Source: Austwickia sp. TVS 96-490-7B
GTDB lineage: Bacteria > Actinomycetota > Actinomycetes > Actinomycetales > Dermatophilaceae
Length of the DNA stretch: 41,813 nt
NCBI RefSeq assembly: GCF_019331795.1
Contig: NZ_JAHPZL010000002.1
Location: 1 to 41,813, forward strand
Reading direction: 5' to 3'
Part shown: positions 23,521-32,368 of the stretch, piece after piece
Layout of the letters: each line of letters begins with the position of its first letter
Numbering within the stretch: the stretch's first letter is position 1
The notes under the pieces: model-generated
The model's input: the letters and a program-made list of their open reading frames with translations, nothing else
Databases searched by the model: none
Told to the model about the DNA's origin: nothing
Position numbers and translations under genes: made by a program

Positions 23521-23547
23521 CCAGACGATACGGCGAAAGCGCAGCTC

Positions 23548-23561
23548 TAGGGCGTTATTCA
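23548..23561 (+). repeat. Second copy of an IS-end sequence
   Basis: TAGGGCGTTATTCA is identical to 9554-9567 inside the left terminal repeat of the IS at 9550-10292, in the same orientation. It lies 28 bases after the orr stop. No transposase is seen beside it, so it is a solo remnant. Confidence 0.65.
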
Positions 23562-23613
23562 TATTCGCGGCCTCCTCCTCGCTGGCGGAGCGGCCACCGA
23601 ATCCGCCTCCCCA

Positions 23614-23976
23614 ATGCAGCGAACTGACTCTGAAAGTGTTGTCGCGGTGGTGGTACCTGGCGCGCGCTCAGCCGGTCCTTCCACGGCCCCGATCGCCTCG
23701 CACGTGGGCGAGGACTCAGACGACACCCAGGCCATCCCTGCGGTCATCGGGGCAGGCGTCATCGCCCCGGCATCGTGGTGTGCCAAGGGAGCGCTCGGCT
23801 CAGTGCCGACCTCAGCGCTGGAGAAAGCTCTCACGGGCGAGACGTCCTGGATCCGCAACGCTGTCATCGGATGTCTCGTTGGTAACGTTGGAGGCTCGGT
23901 CTGGAATCTTGTGTCGCCTAGCGTCAAGAGCGGGGCCATCAACGCGGTGATCTCTTTTCTGATCCGCATGTCTTGA
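23614..23976 (+). CDS. Small protein with hydrophobic two-Cys C-terminal domain, probably 5'-truncated
   Basis: The ATG at 23614 gives 120 residues but has no ribosome-binding site. The frame is open upstream to a TAG at about 23548, inside the IS-end sequence, and reads GLLLAGGAATESASP, as if the 5' end was lost. After a linker of low complexity comes a compact domain: IAPASWCAKGALGSVPTSALEKALTG, then WIRNAVIGCLVGNVGG and SVWNLVSPSVKSGAINAVISFLIRM. Two Cys, many Gly/Ala and a basic end give it the look of an exported peptide or bacteriocin-like domain. I do not recognise the family. The next gene on the strand is a three-TM protein. Confidence 0.4.
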   Translation: MQRTDSESVVAVVVPGARSAGPSTAPIASHVGEDSDDTQAIPAVIGAGVIAPASWCAKGALGSVPTSALEKALTGETSWIRNAVIGCLVGNVGGSVWNLVSPSVKSGAINAVISFLIRMS

Positions 23977-24053
23977 CATGAAGGTTGGGGAGGGTGGCAT
24001 TCGCACCGTAAGCGGGTGCCAGCTTCTACCTTGGCTCGGACCGAGAGGTAGCT

Positions 24054-24371
24054 ATGCATTCTTTCCTCGTCGGCTACTTGGCGCTCGTCACCATTCTGGG
24101 TGCGGGGGCGTACGTCGCCGGGTGCCTCGGCTGGACGCAGTTGCTGGATCACGACGGAGGCCGCAGCTCCCCCGCAAGGGATCGGAGATTTGCTCTTGCC
24201 AATCTGACGGGCGCCGCGTGCCACGTGACAGCCCTCTTCTGGCTCACGATCGCGACCCGGGCCGGTTACGAACTCGGTTCGTGGCCTGTCCTGCTGGGCG
24301 TCGTTCCGCTGATCATCTGTGGGGCGATCGCACTTCACACTGGCACAGCCATGTTGCAAGTTGAGCAGTGA
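24054..24371 (+). CDS. Three-TM membrane protein, hypothetical
   Basis: Encodes 105 residues; GAGAGG lies five bases before the ATG. Three hydrophobic segments are visible: FLVGYLALVTILGAGAYVAGCLGW, ACHVTALFWLTIATRAG and WPVLLGVVPLIICGAIALHTGTAML. A basic loop (SSPARDRRFA) lies between the first two. A long minus-strand ORF covers the same DNA but lacks any protein-like pattern. The position just after the hydrophobic small protein could mean an immunity or export partner, which is inference only. Confidence 0.65.
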   Translation: MHSFLVGYLALVTILGAGAYVAGCLGWTQLLDHDGGRSSPARDRRFALANLTGAACHVTALFWLTIATRAGYELGSWPVLLGVVPLIICGAIALHTGTAMLQVEQ

Positions 24372-24483
24372 GTGTGTTGAGGCGAGGAAGCGTTGCCGGT
24401 GGGCGGCGAACTCGGCGTCCACGGTGTCGGGGCTGACTGCAAGGATGTCGTTGGCAGTGTTGGACAAGGGAAAGTAGGCAGTC

Positions 24484-24960
24484 GTGGACATTACGGACAT
24501 CGGCCCGAAGCCTCAGGTCTTCAACCTGGAGGAGGCGACCCTAGGCAACGACTTGTACCGGCAGGTCGCGTGGACCGGGAAGTACTTGCAGGTCACTCTG
24601 ATGTCGATTCCGGTGGGGGAGGACATCGGTCTGGAGGTGCATCCGGAGACCGATCAGTTCTTGCGGTTGGATGGCGGTCGGGGTCGGGTGCAGATGGGTC
24701 CGGCGGAGGACCACCTTGACTTCGAGCAGGAGGTTGAGGATGGCTTCGCCATCATGGTGCCCGCCGGGATGTGGCACAACGTGACCAATATTGGTGACGA
24801 GCCGATGCGGCTGTATGCCGTCTATGCGCCGGTGCATCACGCCCAGGGCAAGGTCCACGCGACCCAGGCGGATTCCGAAGCTGATGAGGACTCTGGCAAA
24901 GACGAGCCACCCTCGTGGACGGTCCAGCCTGGCTCTGGCCGCCCAGATGGACACGCCTGA
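24484..24960 (+). CDS. Cupin-domain protein
   Basis: Encodes 158 residues from a GTG at 24484; the ribosome-binding site is weak. It is a single cupin barrel. Motif 1 is IGLEVHPETDQFLRLDGGRGRVQMG, with His and Glu but the first His replaced. Motif 2 is PAGMWHNVTNIGDEPMRLYAVYAP, with its His. These residues usually bind a metal. The C-terminal 35 residues (TQADSEADEDSGKDEPPSW...) are acidic and disordered. Similar proteins are annotated only as cupins; no substrate can be assigned. The preceding 110 bases resemble no gene. Confidence 0.8.
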   Translation: MDITDIGPKPQVFNLEEATLGNDLYRQVAWTGKYLQVTLMSIPVGEDIGLEVHPETDQFLRLDGGRGRVQMGPAEDHLDFEQEVEDGFAIMVPAGMWHNVTNIGDEPMRLYAVYAPVHHAQGKVHATQADSEADEDSGKDEPPSWTVQPGSGRPDGHA

Positions 24961-24981
24961 GCTGTAGAGGTCTCGCCTGAT

Positions 24982-25027
24982 CCCGGTGGGTTGGTGTTGG
25001 CATGTCACGTGTCAGCAACCCACCGGG
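24982..25027 (+). terminator. Inverted repeat after the cupin gene
   Basis: CCCGGTGGGTTG (24982-24993) and CAACCCACCGGG (25016-25027) form a perfect 12-bp stem with a 22-base loop, 22 bases after the cupin stop. It is terminator-like, but without a T run. Confidence 0.5.
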
Positions 25028-25165
25028 TTCGGTGCTGCCTCCATCGGATCGACCATTCACTGAGCGGCAGTGCGACGCCCACCCAGCGCGGTGTTACGGT
25101 CAGAAGGAATTGTCTTGGCACGCTACGTGACTGGCCTGTCGCGTCCTGGATGACAAAGGAATGTC

Positions 25166-25666
25166 ATGAGCTCTCGCGTCGTTCTTCGTCGTACCGCTGC
25201 TGCTCTAGCAACGGCTGTGCTCGGATTGTCCGGCGTGGGCTCAGCGCAAGCTGGTGCGACGGGGGCGCTCGCCCCGGCAGCGGACATGCCTGCGGCGTGC
25301 AGTCAGCAAAAAAACATCATCTGCGTGTCCAAAGCTGAGAAGACTCTGCGGTACTTCGAGAACGGCAAAGAGCAGTTGACGGCCGAGGTGCGCTTCGGCC
25401 GTCCCGGTCACGAAACACCGACCGGCACATGGAAAATTGAGACCAAAGATCCCAGCACGTGGTGGTCTTACCCGTACAAGGTCTACATGCCGTGGGGCAT
25501 GAAATTCGACCTTACCGAAGGCCTGTACATCCATTACTCTTCCGGGTTTGCCCTGAACAACCAGACTTATATTGGCAGCCACGGCTGCGTCCAGTTCGGC
25601 GACTGGGAAAAAATGCGCACCCTTTATCAGAAAGCGCCGGTAGGCACCACTCTCATCATCTACTGA
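25166..25666 (+). CDS. Secreted L,D-transpeptidase (YkuD domain)
   Basis: Encodes 166 residues; AAAGGAA precedes the ATG. An N-terminal signal peptide is clear (SSRVVLRRTAAALATAVLGLSGVGSAQA, likely cleavage after AQA near residue 29). The catalytic domain has KTLRYFENGKEQLTAEVRFGRPGHETPTGTWKIETKD. The active-site motif is YIHYSS with 14-17 residues to SHGCVQFGDWEKM, giving the catalytic His and Cys. Such enzymes form 3-3 peptidoglycan cross-links or attach proteins outside the membrane. The domain is small and has no extra binding domain. The D-alanine producer alr lies about 640 bases downstream. Confidence 0.9.
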   Translation: MSSRVVLRRTAAALATAVLGLSGVGSAQAGATGALAPAADMPAACSQQKNIICVSKAEKTLRYFENGKEQLTAEVRFGRPGHETPTGTWKIETKDPSTWWSYPYKVYMPWGMKFDLTEGLYIHYSSGFALNNQTYIGSHGCVQFGDWEKMRTLYQKAPVGTTLIIY

Positions 25667-25677
25667 TGACATCCCAC

Positions 25678-25697
25678 TGAGATGAGGCATCATCTCA
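25678..25697 (+). terminator. Hairpin after the L,D-transpeptidase gene
   Basis: TGAGATGA (25678-25685) and TCATCTCA (25690-25697) form an eight-pair stem with a GGCA tetraloop, 11 bases after the stop. GAGGCATC (25684-25691) can alternatively pair with GATGCCTC (25712-25719). Confidence 0.45.
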
Positions 25698-25746
25698 TGC
25701 GAGAAGTCCGCGATGCCTCCGGTGGATCCGCAACCTCACGCAGCGG

Positions 25747-26163
25747 TTAGCGCTTCTTCCAGGTCGCGCAGTCCCGGGATTCCACGAAGGAATCTGTTTT
25801 TTCGATGGTGATTTCGGTGCGACCTTTGTTGACTTTGTTGGCGATCAACGGGTCAGGGGAGTCTTTCTTGCCGAGGCGGGCGATGTAGCAGGTCGTCCCG
25901 GCTGGAGTGTCTGAGACATAAGTGCCGGGTTGGATGTCGGTGCCGACAGCGAAAGTGCCGGTGCCAGGGATGGTGCCCGGCTCGATGGAGGGACGTGCTG
26001 ACGTTGACGTAGTCGAGGAGACCGGCGCATCAGCGGGTTTCGGCGTGACACTCGCGGTGGGGCTAGGCGTGGACGGTTCCGCTGCTGGCTCTCCTCCGCA
26101 GCTAGCCAAGCCGAGTACGGACAAGGCGGCGAGGGCGTACGTCGCACCAAAAGATCTGTCCAC
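25747..26163 (-). CDS. Secreted lipoprotein, hypothetical
   Basis: Encodes 138 residues from the GTG at 26163 (AAGG eight bases upstream). The upstream ATG at 26262 would give an implausible N-terminus. The signal sequence is DRSFGATYALAALSVLGLASC with the lipobox LASC. A Ser/Thr/Pro-rich linker (EPSTPSPTASVTPKPADAPVSSTTSTS) leads to a small domain: GTFAVGTDIQPGTYVSDTPAGTTCYIARLGKKDS ... EKTDSFVESRDCATWKK. The pair of Cys could form a disulfide. The VGxDIxPGTY pattern is common in actinobacterial secreted lipoproteins of unknown function. It is divergent from alr. Confidence 0.8.
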   Translation of the reverse strand: MDRSFGATYALAALSVLGLASCGGEPAAEPSTPSPTASVTPKPADAPVSSTTSTSARPSIEPGTIPGTGTFAVGTDIQPGTYVSDTPAGTTCYIARLGKKDSPDPLIANKVNKGRTEITIEKTDSFVESRDCATWKKR

Positions 26164-26302
26164 GACTGACACCTTACTGGGCGCTATCTTCCTCAGCCTC
26201 AGCGTGTTTGGCCACTGGACAGGGCATCTGGCGGTGGCTGAAACGTGAAACTGCCCGGTCACAGCGCCCGCACGATCCGGCTGGTGGCGCTACTGTGGCG
26301 GA

Positions 26303-27466
26303 ATGCTCTACCAGACGTGCGTTCAGGTGCATCTGGATGCGATCGGTCACAACCTCACTGCGATCCGCGAGCGCGTCGGCCCGGATCGGCTCATTTTGGC
26401 GGCGGTGAAAGCTGATGCGTACGGGCACGGCGCGGTGGCGGTGTCTCGGCATGTGCAGGCTCACGGCTATGCGGACATGTTGGGGGTAGCGACTGTCCCT
26501 GAGGGGTTGGAGTTGCGGCAGGCGGGGATCACGTTGCCGATCCTCAAGCTCAGTCATGTGTTTCCTGCCGAGGCGGCGACTGCGGTGGCGTGTGACCTGA
26601 CGGTTGCTGTGGTCGATGTGGAGAGTGCTCGGGTGGTGCAGGAAGCAGCGGCTCAGTTGGCGGCGGCTCGTCCTGACGAGCCGGTACGTCGTACCCGCGT
26701 GCACGTGAAGGTGGATACCGGGATGCGGCGGATTGGTTGCGAACCGGAGCAAGCACCTGAGTTGGCGGCCTGGGTGGAGCAGGAGTGTCCGCATGTGGAG
26801 TTAGAGGGGATTTTCACGCACCTTCCGGTCAGTGACACCCCGTCACAGGATGATTTCACCGCTGAGCAACTGGCCCGGTTTGGGGAGTGTCGCGCTGAGG
26901 TGGAAGCTGCACTTGGTGGTCGGCGTCTTATAGCGCATGCGGCGAATTCGGGGGGTGTCCTTGCTCACCCGAATGCGTGGTTGGACATGGTCCGTCCGGG
27001 CGTCATGGTGTATGGCAGTTACCCCGACCCGGATGTGCCACACACTGTCCCGTTACGTCCGGCGTTGACATGGCAGTCGCTGGTGTCTTTCGTCAAGGAT
27101 GTCCCGGCGGGGGAGACCGTCGGGTATGGCCGGACGTGGTCTTCGCCAGCACCAGCGCGGATCGCGACGGTGCCTGTCGGGTATGGCGACGGTTATGACC
27201 GTCGCTCATCGAATCGGGGACAGGTCCTGATCGACGGCTGTCGTTACCCGATCGTGGGCCGAGTGTGCATGGATCAGTTGATGGTGGATGTGACCGATGC
27301 CCCACCGGGACGGCCAGTCCAGGTGGGGCACCGGGTGATCCTGATCGGTCAGGATGGCGCGGAGCAGCTCAGCGCCGCAGAACTGGCCGCTGAATTGGAC
27401 ACCATCCCTTATGAGGTGACCTGCCGGATCGCTCCGCGGGTGACCCGTTTGTACGGCGATGCCTGA
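26303..27466 (+). CDS. alr: Alanine racemase
   Basis: Encodes 387 residues, standard length. PLP Lys is in AAVKADAYGHGAVAV (~residue 37). VHVKVDTGMRRIGCEP, GIFTHLPVSD, HAANSGGVLAHP and MVRPGVMVYG follow. VGYGRTW (family position of the catalytic Tyr) and PVGYGDGYDR lie in the C-terminal part, together with VGRVCMDQLMVDVTD. ELAAELDTIPYEVTCRIAPRVTRLY ends the protein. It makes D-alanine for peptidoglycan. It is distinct from the ornithine racemase elsewhere in the window, which lacks these C-terminal blocks. Convergent with the metallo-beta-lactamase-fold gene. Confidence 0.96.
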   Translation: MLYQTCVQVHLDAIGHNLTAIRERVGPDRLILAAVKADAYGHGAVAVSRHVQAHGYADMLGVATVPEGLELRQAGITLPILKLSHVFPAEAATAVACDLTVAVVDVESARVVQEAAAQLAAARPDEPVRRTRVHVKVDTGMRRIGCEPEQAPELAAWVEQECPHVELEGIFTHLPVSDTPSQDDFTAEQLARFGECRAEVEAALGGRRLIAHAANSGGVLAHPNAWLDMVRPGVMVYGSYPDPDVPHTVPLRPALTWQSLVSFVKDVPAGETVGYGRTWSSPAPARIATVPVGYGDGYDRRSSNRGQVLIDGCRYPIVGRVCMDQLMVDVTDAPPGRPVQVGHRVILIGQDGAEQLSAAELAAELDTIPYEVTCRIAPRVTRLYGDA

Positions 27467-27491
27467 CAATCACGAGATGTGATCTGTGTGG

Positions 27492-28439
27492 TCACACGTG
27501 TGTTGGCAGTGGACCGCCGTGCAAGGTCATGGCGTCGTCGAAGGCGGCTAACAGATCGAACGGACGTCCTGCGAGATCGGTGTACGCGCGGTGCACATTG
27601 AGCACGAACCGTTCTGAGTCCAACCAATCCGCGAACCGGCCCAGGTCGGTGTCTTGAGCGACTTGCAGCGGCGTCGCTTTGGCGCGCACCCCAGCTAGCG
27701 CTCGCTGCATGACCAGCTGCAGATAGTCGCGGGTGTCCGCGAGGCACCTGGTGATCTCATCGACACCGCGCAACACCGGCCCGTGTCCGGGGATGATCAC
27801 GTGCGCGCCAAAACCAGCGAGCCAGTCCAGACTTCCCAATGCGCCAGTCACCGAACCCATCGCCACCATCGGTGTCACCTGGTTGAAGACGAGGTCGCCG
27901 GCAATCAGGGTGCGATGTTGCGGGACATGCACCACCAGGTCACCGTCGGTGTGTGCCACCCGTGCCGGATGCACCAACTCCACTTCGACGTCGCCGACGT
28001 ACACGCGGGCGTTTAAACCGACGGCCACGTCGGGAAGGCGACGTTGCCCATCAACTCCCCAATCCAGCGGCGAGTCCCACAGCGGGGGGCACCCACAAAT
28101 AAACGGGTCAGCTGCCAACCCGGCCCGCATCCGTTCGTGACCGATCAGGACTGTGTCAGCGGGAAGCAGCACATTCCCGTAGGTGTGATCGCCGTGCAGA
28201 TGGGTGTTCACGGCGTACTTGAGTCGTTGATCGGGGGCGATGTGACCCACCATGTCCAACAGGGCCCGGGTCCGCTCAGCAGTGGCGCAGGTGTCCACGA
28301 TCAACGCATCATGCTCACCTACGACGACCGCACAGTTATTGACCCACCACGATCCGTCGGGCTGGATGTAGGCGAAGACCCCCGGGGCGACCTCTTCGGT
28401 CGTCGGAGTGAGAGTGGCAGCTACGGGGTTGCTCGTCAT
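27492..28439 (-). CDS. Metallo-beta-lactamase-fold hydrolase
   Basis: Encodes 315 residues from the ATG at 28439; the frame is open further upstream but without a credible start. The di-metal signature is NTHLHGDHTYGNVLL (H-x-H-x-D-H). Further ligands are in VVHVPQHRTLIAGDLVF (Asp) and VIIPGHGPVLRG (His), with VHPARVAHTDGDL between. The N-terminus (VAPGVFAYIQPDGSWWVNNCAVVVGEHDALIVDTCAT) matches hydrolases of the cyclase/SoxH-like group. Substrate not predictable. A C-terminal helical region (RALAGVRAKATPLQVAQDTDLGRFADWLDSERFVLNVHRAYTDL) resembles the tail found in this subgroup. Confidence 0.88.
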   Translation of the reverse strand: MTSNPVAATLTPTTEEVAPGVFAYIQPDGSWWVNNCAVVVGEHDALIVDTCATAERTRALLDMVGHIAPDQRLKYAVNTHLHGDHTYGNVLLPADTVLIGHERMRAGLAADPFICGCPPLWDSPLDWGVDGQRRLPDVAVGLNARVYVGDVEVELVHPARVAHTDGDLVVHVPQHRTLIAGDLVFNQVTPMVAMGSVTGALGSLDWLAGFGAHVIIPGHGPVLRGVDEITRCLADTRDYLQLVMQRALAGVRAKATPLQVAQDTDLGRFADWLDSERFVLNVHRAYTDLAGRPFDLLAAFDDAMTLHGGPLPTHV

Positions 28440-28545
28440 GGGCCTGGAGGGTAACAAACTGACCCTACGGTCAGCTGACCGGCGGATACACCCCACCTGA
28501 GAACAGCACACCCGCTGGGCGCTCCCATCATGCCCAGACGCCGAA

Positions 28546-28827
28546 TCATTCTTTCCGGATCGTGGCCCGCTCCGAGAGCAAACTCCCCCCACCAAAAACG
28601 GCAACCGCTACGATCAACGACCCCATCACCCCGTCGTCCACCACCCCCAGCGTCCGCTGAACCACAAACGCCCCCACCGCGACCACCGCCCACCCCAGAT
28701 GGTGACGCCGACGAGTCGGCGCATCGACCTGGTGCCACAACGGCAATTCCTGCCCGGTCGCCACCTCTTCAGCTCCGCCACGCAACCCCAACCACTCCAC
28801 AACCCCACCGGTACGACGCCACACCAT
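28546..28827 (-). CDS. Small membrane protein, hypothetical
   Basis: Encodes 93 residues with a strong AAAGGAG ribosome-binding site six to seven bases before the ATG. Residues ~43-58 (LGWAVVAVGAFVVQRT) and ~66-82 (GVMGSLIVAVAVFGGGSLL) are hydrophobic. The N-terminal 40 residues are soluble. No family recognised. It lies 106 bases upstream of, and on the same strand as, the metallo-beta-lactamase-fold gene. Confidence 0.6.
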   Translation of the reverse strand: MVWRRTGGVVEWLGLRGGAEEVATGQELPLWHQVDAPTRRRHHLGWAVVAVGAFVVQRTLGVVDDGVMGSLIVAVAVFGGGSLLSERATIRKE

Positions 28828-28950
28828 TTCGCGCTCCTTTCCTGTTCACCCGCACCACAACAGAAAACCCGACCCCGCGTCCACACCCCTGATCGAACAT
28901 GCAAGAATGCTCCACGGTCCAGCGATAGCGATCGTACTTCTGTATGACGG

Positions 28951-28962
28951 TCGACATGTCGA
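28951..28962. promoter_or_regulatory. 12-bp perfect palindrome
   Basis: TCGACATGTCGA is fully self-complementary. It lies about 350 bases before the permease start and 20 bases before the start codon of the small ORF. It could be a repressor site; the regulator is unknown. Confidence 0.35.
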
Positions 28963-28971
28963 GATGGAAGG

Positions 28972-29021
28972 GGTGAACGGCATGAACACAGACGACGGTC
29001 ATAGTCCCGGCGCCGTTCACC
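28972..29021 (+). promoter_or_regulatory. 10-bp inverted repeat spanning a small-ORF start
   Basis: GGTGAACGGC (28972-28981) and GCCGTTCACC (29012-29021) are perfect complements 30 bases apart. The left arm abuts the ATG of a 17-codon ORF and includes the end of its ribosome-binding site; the right arm lies inside the ORF. In RNA the stem would enclose the start codon. Confidence 0.45.
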
Positions 29022-29035
29022 GGCACTTCCGCTGA
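28982..29035 (+). CDS. Putative 17-residue leader peptide
   Basis: ATG at 28982 with GGAAGGGG (28966-28973) eight bases upstream, reading MNTDDGHSPGAVHRHFR and a stop. It is too short to judge by composition. Its strong ribosome-binding site and the inverted repeat around its start make it a candidate upstream ORF that controls the ABC/MgtC operon 277 bases downstream. Speculative. Confidence 0.25.
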   Translation: MNTDDGHSPGAVHRHFR

Positions 29036-29311
29036 CTATTCCTGCAGAGCATTCACCCTTTTTAGGGTCACATGTGCTATCTGCGCGTGACATCACCTTG
29101 ATGGCGTCGTGCGGTGAAACCTGCACGCCACGGCACAGCCTGACCATCACACCGAATCAACAGGTCTAGGCGGCCCCCGGGAATCACCACACGACGTCCC
29201 TGCCTGCGTCTAAGTAGACACCACGGCACGCTTGACCCTGCCATGCCTCACACAGCTCCGGGGGAGTGACGACCCCCGCTGGGCTGGCCTATCCCTGGGA
29301 GGACTGTGCTC

Positions 29312-31045
29312 ATGTCGATGACATTCATCGTGGGACGCGACAACCGCCGCAACATCCCCTTCCTTGCCGACGCGATAACCCTCGCTGGTCTCGGTGCCGC
29401 CCTCTGGCTTCTGGTCTACCTGACCGGGAACATCGACGTACCCTTCAATCCCACTCACGCACCCACCGAGATCGACACCAACCCCGCGATGCTGCCGTAC
29501 TACGCGGCCCGATCCCTGTTTCGAATGTTCATGGCGCTCGCTGCGTCACTGGTTTTCACGTTGATATATGCCACCGCAGCCGCTCGGTCACGTCGCCTAG
29601 AAAAAGTCCTCCTGCCCATCCTTGACGTTCTCCAGTCCGTGCCGATCCTCGGATTCCTTTCCATCACAGTGAGCCTATGGTTAGCGTTATTTCCCCACAG
29701 CAGCCTCGGCGTGGAATGCGCATCCATCTTCGCGATCTTCACCTCACAAGCCTGGAATATGACCTTCGCCTTCCATGCCGCGCTACGTTCCCAACCCCGC
29801 GATCTCGACGAATCCGCGCGTGTGTTGCGCCTCACTGCGTGGCAACGATTCTGGCGGCTCGACGTCCCCAGCGGCATGATCCCCCTGGTCTGGAACGCCA
29901 TGATGAGTTGTGGCGGCGGCTGGTTTTTCCTGACCGCTTCCGAAGTGATCTCCGTCAATAACCACACCTACGCGCTACCCGGCATCGGCGCGTACGTCGC
30001 TGCAGCCTCCGCCCACGAAGACCTCGGCCGACTCTGGCTAGCCATTGCCGTCATGATCGTCATGATCCTCCTCGTGAACTTCCTACTGTGGCGCCCACTG
30101 ACCGCGTGGGCTGAGAAGTTCCGCATCGGCGACACCAGCAACTCCCACGCCAATACCAGCATCGTCCTACGAGTGCTCACCCGCAGCCACCTCATCCCCG
30201 CCAGCACCCGCCTGTTGCGCCCCCTCATCGAATTCCTCGACACCCTGACCCGCCCCCTCGGACCTGCTGACCCGCCACTGCACCCCGACGAACGCCGCCG
30301 ACGCCTCGGTGACATCCTCTTCGGAACGACCGTCACCGCTTTATGCCTCTGGGGCCTCATCAACCTGCTGACCTACCTCAACAACGGCCCCGGACTTGAC
30401 GAATTCGTCCACGCCTTCGCCCTCGGGCTGGTCACCCTCACCAGAGTCATCATCGTCATCCTCGTCGGCACCCTCATCTGGGTCCCCCTCGGCGTGCTCA
30501 TCGGCATGAACCCCACCATCACCCGCCTAGCTCAACCCCTCGTGCAAATCCTCGCCAGTTTCCCCGCGAACTTCCTCTTCCCCTTCTTCACTCTTTTCCT
30601 GCTCCACACCGGCATCACCCTTGACGTGGGCGGCATCGTCCTGATGGCGTTGGGCTCACAGTGGTACATCCTGTTCAACGTCATCGCCGGCGCCAGCGCC
30701 ATCCCCCATGACCTACGCGAAGCCGCCACCAACCTCCGACTCACCCGCACCCTACGCTGGCGCACCCTCATCATCCCCGGCATCTTCTCCGCCTGGGTCA
30801 CCGGCGCCATCACCGCAGCCGGCGGCGCCTGGAACGCCTCCATCGTCTCCGAAATCGTCACCTACGGCGACACCACCCTCACCTCCACCGGCCTCGGCGC
30901 CTACATCGCCCACGCCACCAGCACCGGCGACACCCCCACCGTCATCATCGGCGTCACCGTCATGTCGATCTACGTGGTCGGACTCAACCGCCTCTTCTGG
31001 CACCCCCTCTACACCCTGGCCGAACGCCGCTACACCCTGTCCTGA
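29312..31045 (+). CDS. Fused double ABC permease, NitT/TauT type
   Basis: Encodes 577 residues. The ATG at 29312 is eight bases after GGGAGGA; an in-frame GTG at 29306 is too close to that site. The protein is two BPD_transp_1 domains in one chain. The first half has ~6 TM segments and the EAA-like loop [27 protein letters not shown]. The second half (from ~residue 345) has about 6 TM segments and the loop [27 protein letters not shown]. Both loops dock the ATPase encoded next. The hydrophilic linker carries [14 protein letters not shown]. No substrate-binding protein is encoded nearby. Substrate is unknown; the MgtC gene two positions downstream suggests an ion, but that is inference. Confidence 0.88.
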   Translation: MSMTFIVGRDNRRNIPFLADAITLAGLGAALWLLVYLTGNIDVPFNPTHAPTEIDTNPAMLPYYAARSLFRMFMALAASLVFTLIYATAAARSRRLEKVLLPILDVLQSVPILGFLSITVSLWLALFPHSSLGVECASIFAIFTSQAWNMTFAFHAALRSQPRDLDESARVLRLTAWQRFWRLDVPSGMIPLVWNAMMSCGGGWFFLTASEVISVNNHTYALPGIGAYVAAASAHEDLGRLWLAIAVMIVMILLVNFLLWRPLTAWAEKFRIGDTSNSHANTSIVLRVLTRSHLIPASTRLLRPLIEFLDTLTRPLGPADPPLHPDERRRRLGDILFGTTVTALCLWGLINLLTYLNNGPGLDEFVHAFALGLVTLTRVIIVILVGTLIWVPLGVLIGMNPTITRLAQPLVQILASFPANFLFPFFTLFLLHTGITLDVGGIVLMALGSQWYILFNVIAGASAIPHDLREAATNLRLTRTLRWRTLIIPGIFSAWVTGAITAAGGAWNASIVSEIVTYGDTTLTSTGLGAYIAHATSTGDTPTVIIGVTVMSIYVVGLNRLFWHPLYTLAERRYTLS

Positions 31046-31074
31046 CCCCCACCCCACCAGGAACGACACCACCC

Positions 31075-32364
31075 ATGACCACAGCCACCAACCTCATCCA
31101 CGTCAACCACCTCACCAAGACCTTCCCCTCCGAACACGGCGGCACCGTCACCGTCCTCGACAACATCACCTTGACCCTCCACCCCGGCGAAATCGTCGCA
31201 CTCCTCGGCAAATCCGGATCAGGAAAATCAACCCTGCTGCGCTGCCTCGCCGGACTCATCCCCACCACCAGCGGCACCGTCCACTACCGCGGCACCCCCC
31301 TGCAGGGCGCCAATCCCGGCGTCGGCATGGTCTTCCAATCCTTCGGACTCATGCCCTGGCTCACCGTCCAAGACAACGTCGAACTCGGCCTGCGATCCCA
31401 CAGCATCGACCCCACCTCCAGACACCGCCGCGCACTCGCCGCCATCGACCTCATCGGACTCGACGGATTCGAAAACGCCTACCCCCGCGAACTCTCCGGC
31501 GGCATGCGCCAACGCGTCGGATTCGCCCGCGCCCTCGTCCTCGAACCCGACGTCCTCCTCATGGACGAACCCTTCTCCGCCCTCGACGCCCTCACCGCCG
31601 AAAACCTCCGCAGCGAACTCATCAGCCTGTGGCACCAACCCGACTTCCCCACCCAAACCATCTGCATCGTCACCCACAACATCGAAGAAGCAGTCCTCCT
31701 CGCCGACCGCGTCATCGTCCTCGGCTCCGACCCCGGACGCATCCGCACCGAAATCACCATCGACCTCGACCGACCCCGCAACCGCCACAACCCCGCCTTC
31801 GACAACTACGTCGACGAGCTCTACGCCAGCCTCACCGGCCACGAACCACCCACCCCCCACACCGAAACCACCCCCGCCACCACACCCCTACCCCACGCCA
31901 GCATCGGCGGCATGGCCGGACTCATCGAACTCATCCACGCCCACGGCGGCGAACGCGACCTCGCCGACCTCGCCACCGACCTATCCTTTGACATCGACGA
32001 CCTCCTGCCCCTCGTCGACGCCGCCACCATGCTCACCCTCCTCCACGTCCACCACGGCCAAGCCACCCTCACCACCACCGGACAAGCCTGGTACACCGCA
32101 AACATCGACGACAGCAAACACCTCTTCGGCACCCTCGCCGAACAACACGCACCCCTCATCCGCACCATCTGCCGAGCCCTACGCGCCAGCGACAACGGCA
32201 CCCTACGCACCGACTTCTTCCGAGACGTCCTACAACGCACCTACTCCAGGAACGAACTCCACCGCCAACTCGACACCGCCATCGGCTGGGGACGCTACGG
32301 CGAACTCTTCGACAAAGACACCGAAGACCGCCTCGTCCTCACCGACACCCACCCCCAGAAGTGA
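31075..32364 (+). CDS. ABC ATPase with C-terminal AAA-associated domain, NitT/TauT type
   Basis: Encodes 429 residues. The ATPase has Walker [15 protein letters not shown] (~43), a Q-loop in [19 protein letters not shown], signature [15 protein letters not shown], Walker [13 protein letters not shown] and the H-loop [26 protein letters not shown]. After ~residue 265 comes an extra helical domain: [43 protein letters not shown] then the block containing [18 protein letters not shown]. It fits the AAA-associated C-terminal domain seen in some NitT/TauT ATPases; it may sense a ligand or gate transport. Partner is the fused permease 29 bases upstream. Codon use is almost exclusively C-ending. Confidence 0.92.
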   Translation: MTTATNLIHVNHLTKTFPSEHGGTVTVLDNITLTLHPGEIVALLGKSGSGKSTLLRCLAGLIPTTSGTVHYRGTPLQGANPGVGMVFQSFGLMPWLTVQDNVELGLRSHSIDPTSRHRRALAAIDLIGLDGFENAYPRELSGGMRQRVGFARALVLEPDVLLMDEPFSALDALTAENLRSELISLWHQPDFPTQTICIVTHNIEEAVLLADRVIVLGSDPGRIRTEITIDLDRPRNRHNPAFDNYVDELYASLTGHEPPTPHTETTPATTPLPHASIGGMAGLIELIHAHGGERDLADLATDLSFDIDDLLPLVDAATMLTLLHVHHGQATLTTTGQAWYTANIDDSKHLFGTLAEQHAPLIRTICRALRASDNGTLRTDFFRDVLQRTYSRNELHRQLDTAIGWGRYGELFDKDTEDRLVLTDTHPQK

Positions 32365-32368
32365 CGCC

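Larger units (their letters stand above)
28828..29311. other. Intergenic region before the ABC/MgtC operon
   Basis: A 484-base gap with several regulatory-looking elements listed separately: a 12-bp palindrome, a 10-bp inverted repeat, and a 17-codon ORF. A hairpin, ACCCT/AGGGT, lies at 29055-29059/29064-29068. The final 20 bases contain GGGAGGA, the ribosome-binding site of the permease gene. I see no match to the conserved core of an M-box or yybP-ykoY riboswitch, but a diverged one cannot be excluded by eye. Confidence 0.5.

Noticed and set aside
23559-24500. 313-codon minus-strand ORF
   Set aside because: It runs antisense to a three-TM gene with a good ribosome-binding site, has low-complexity Pro/Arg/Thr composition and no family pattern.
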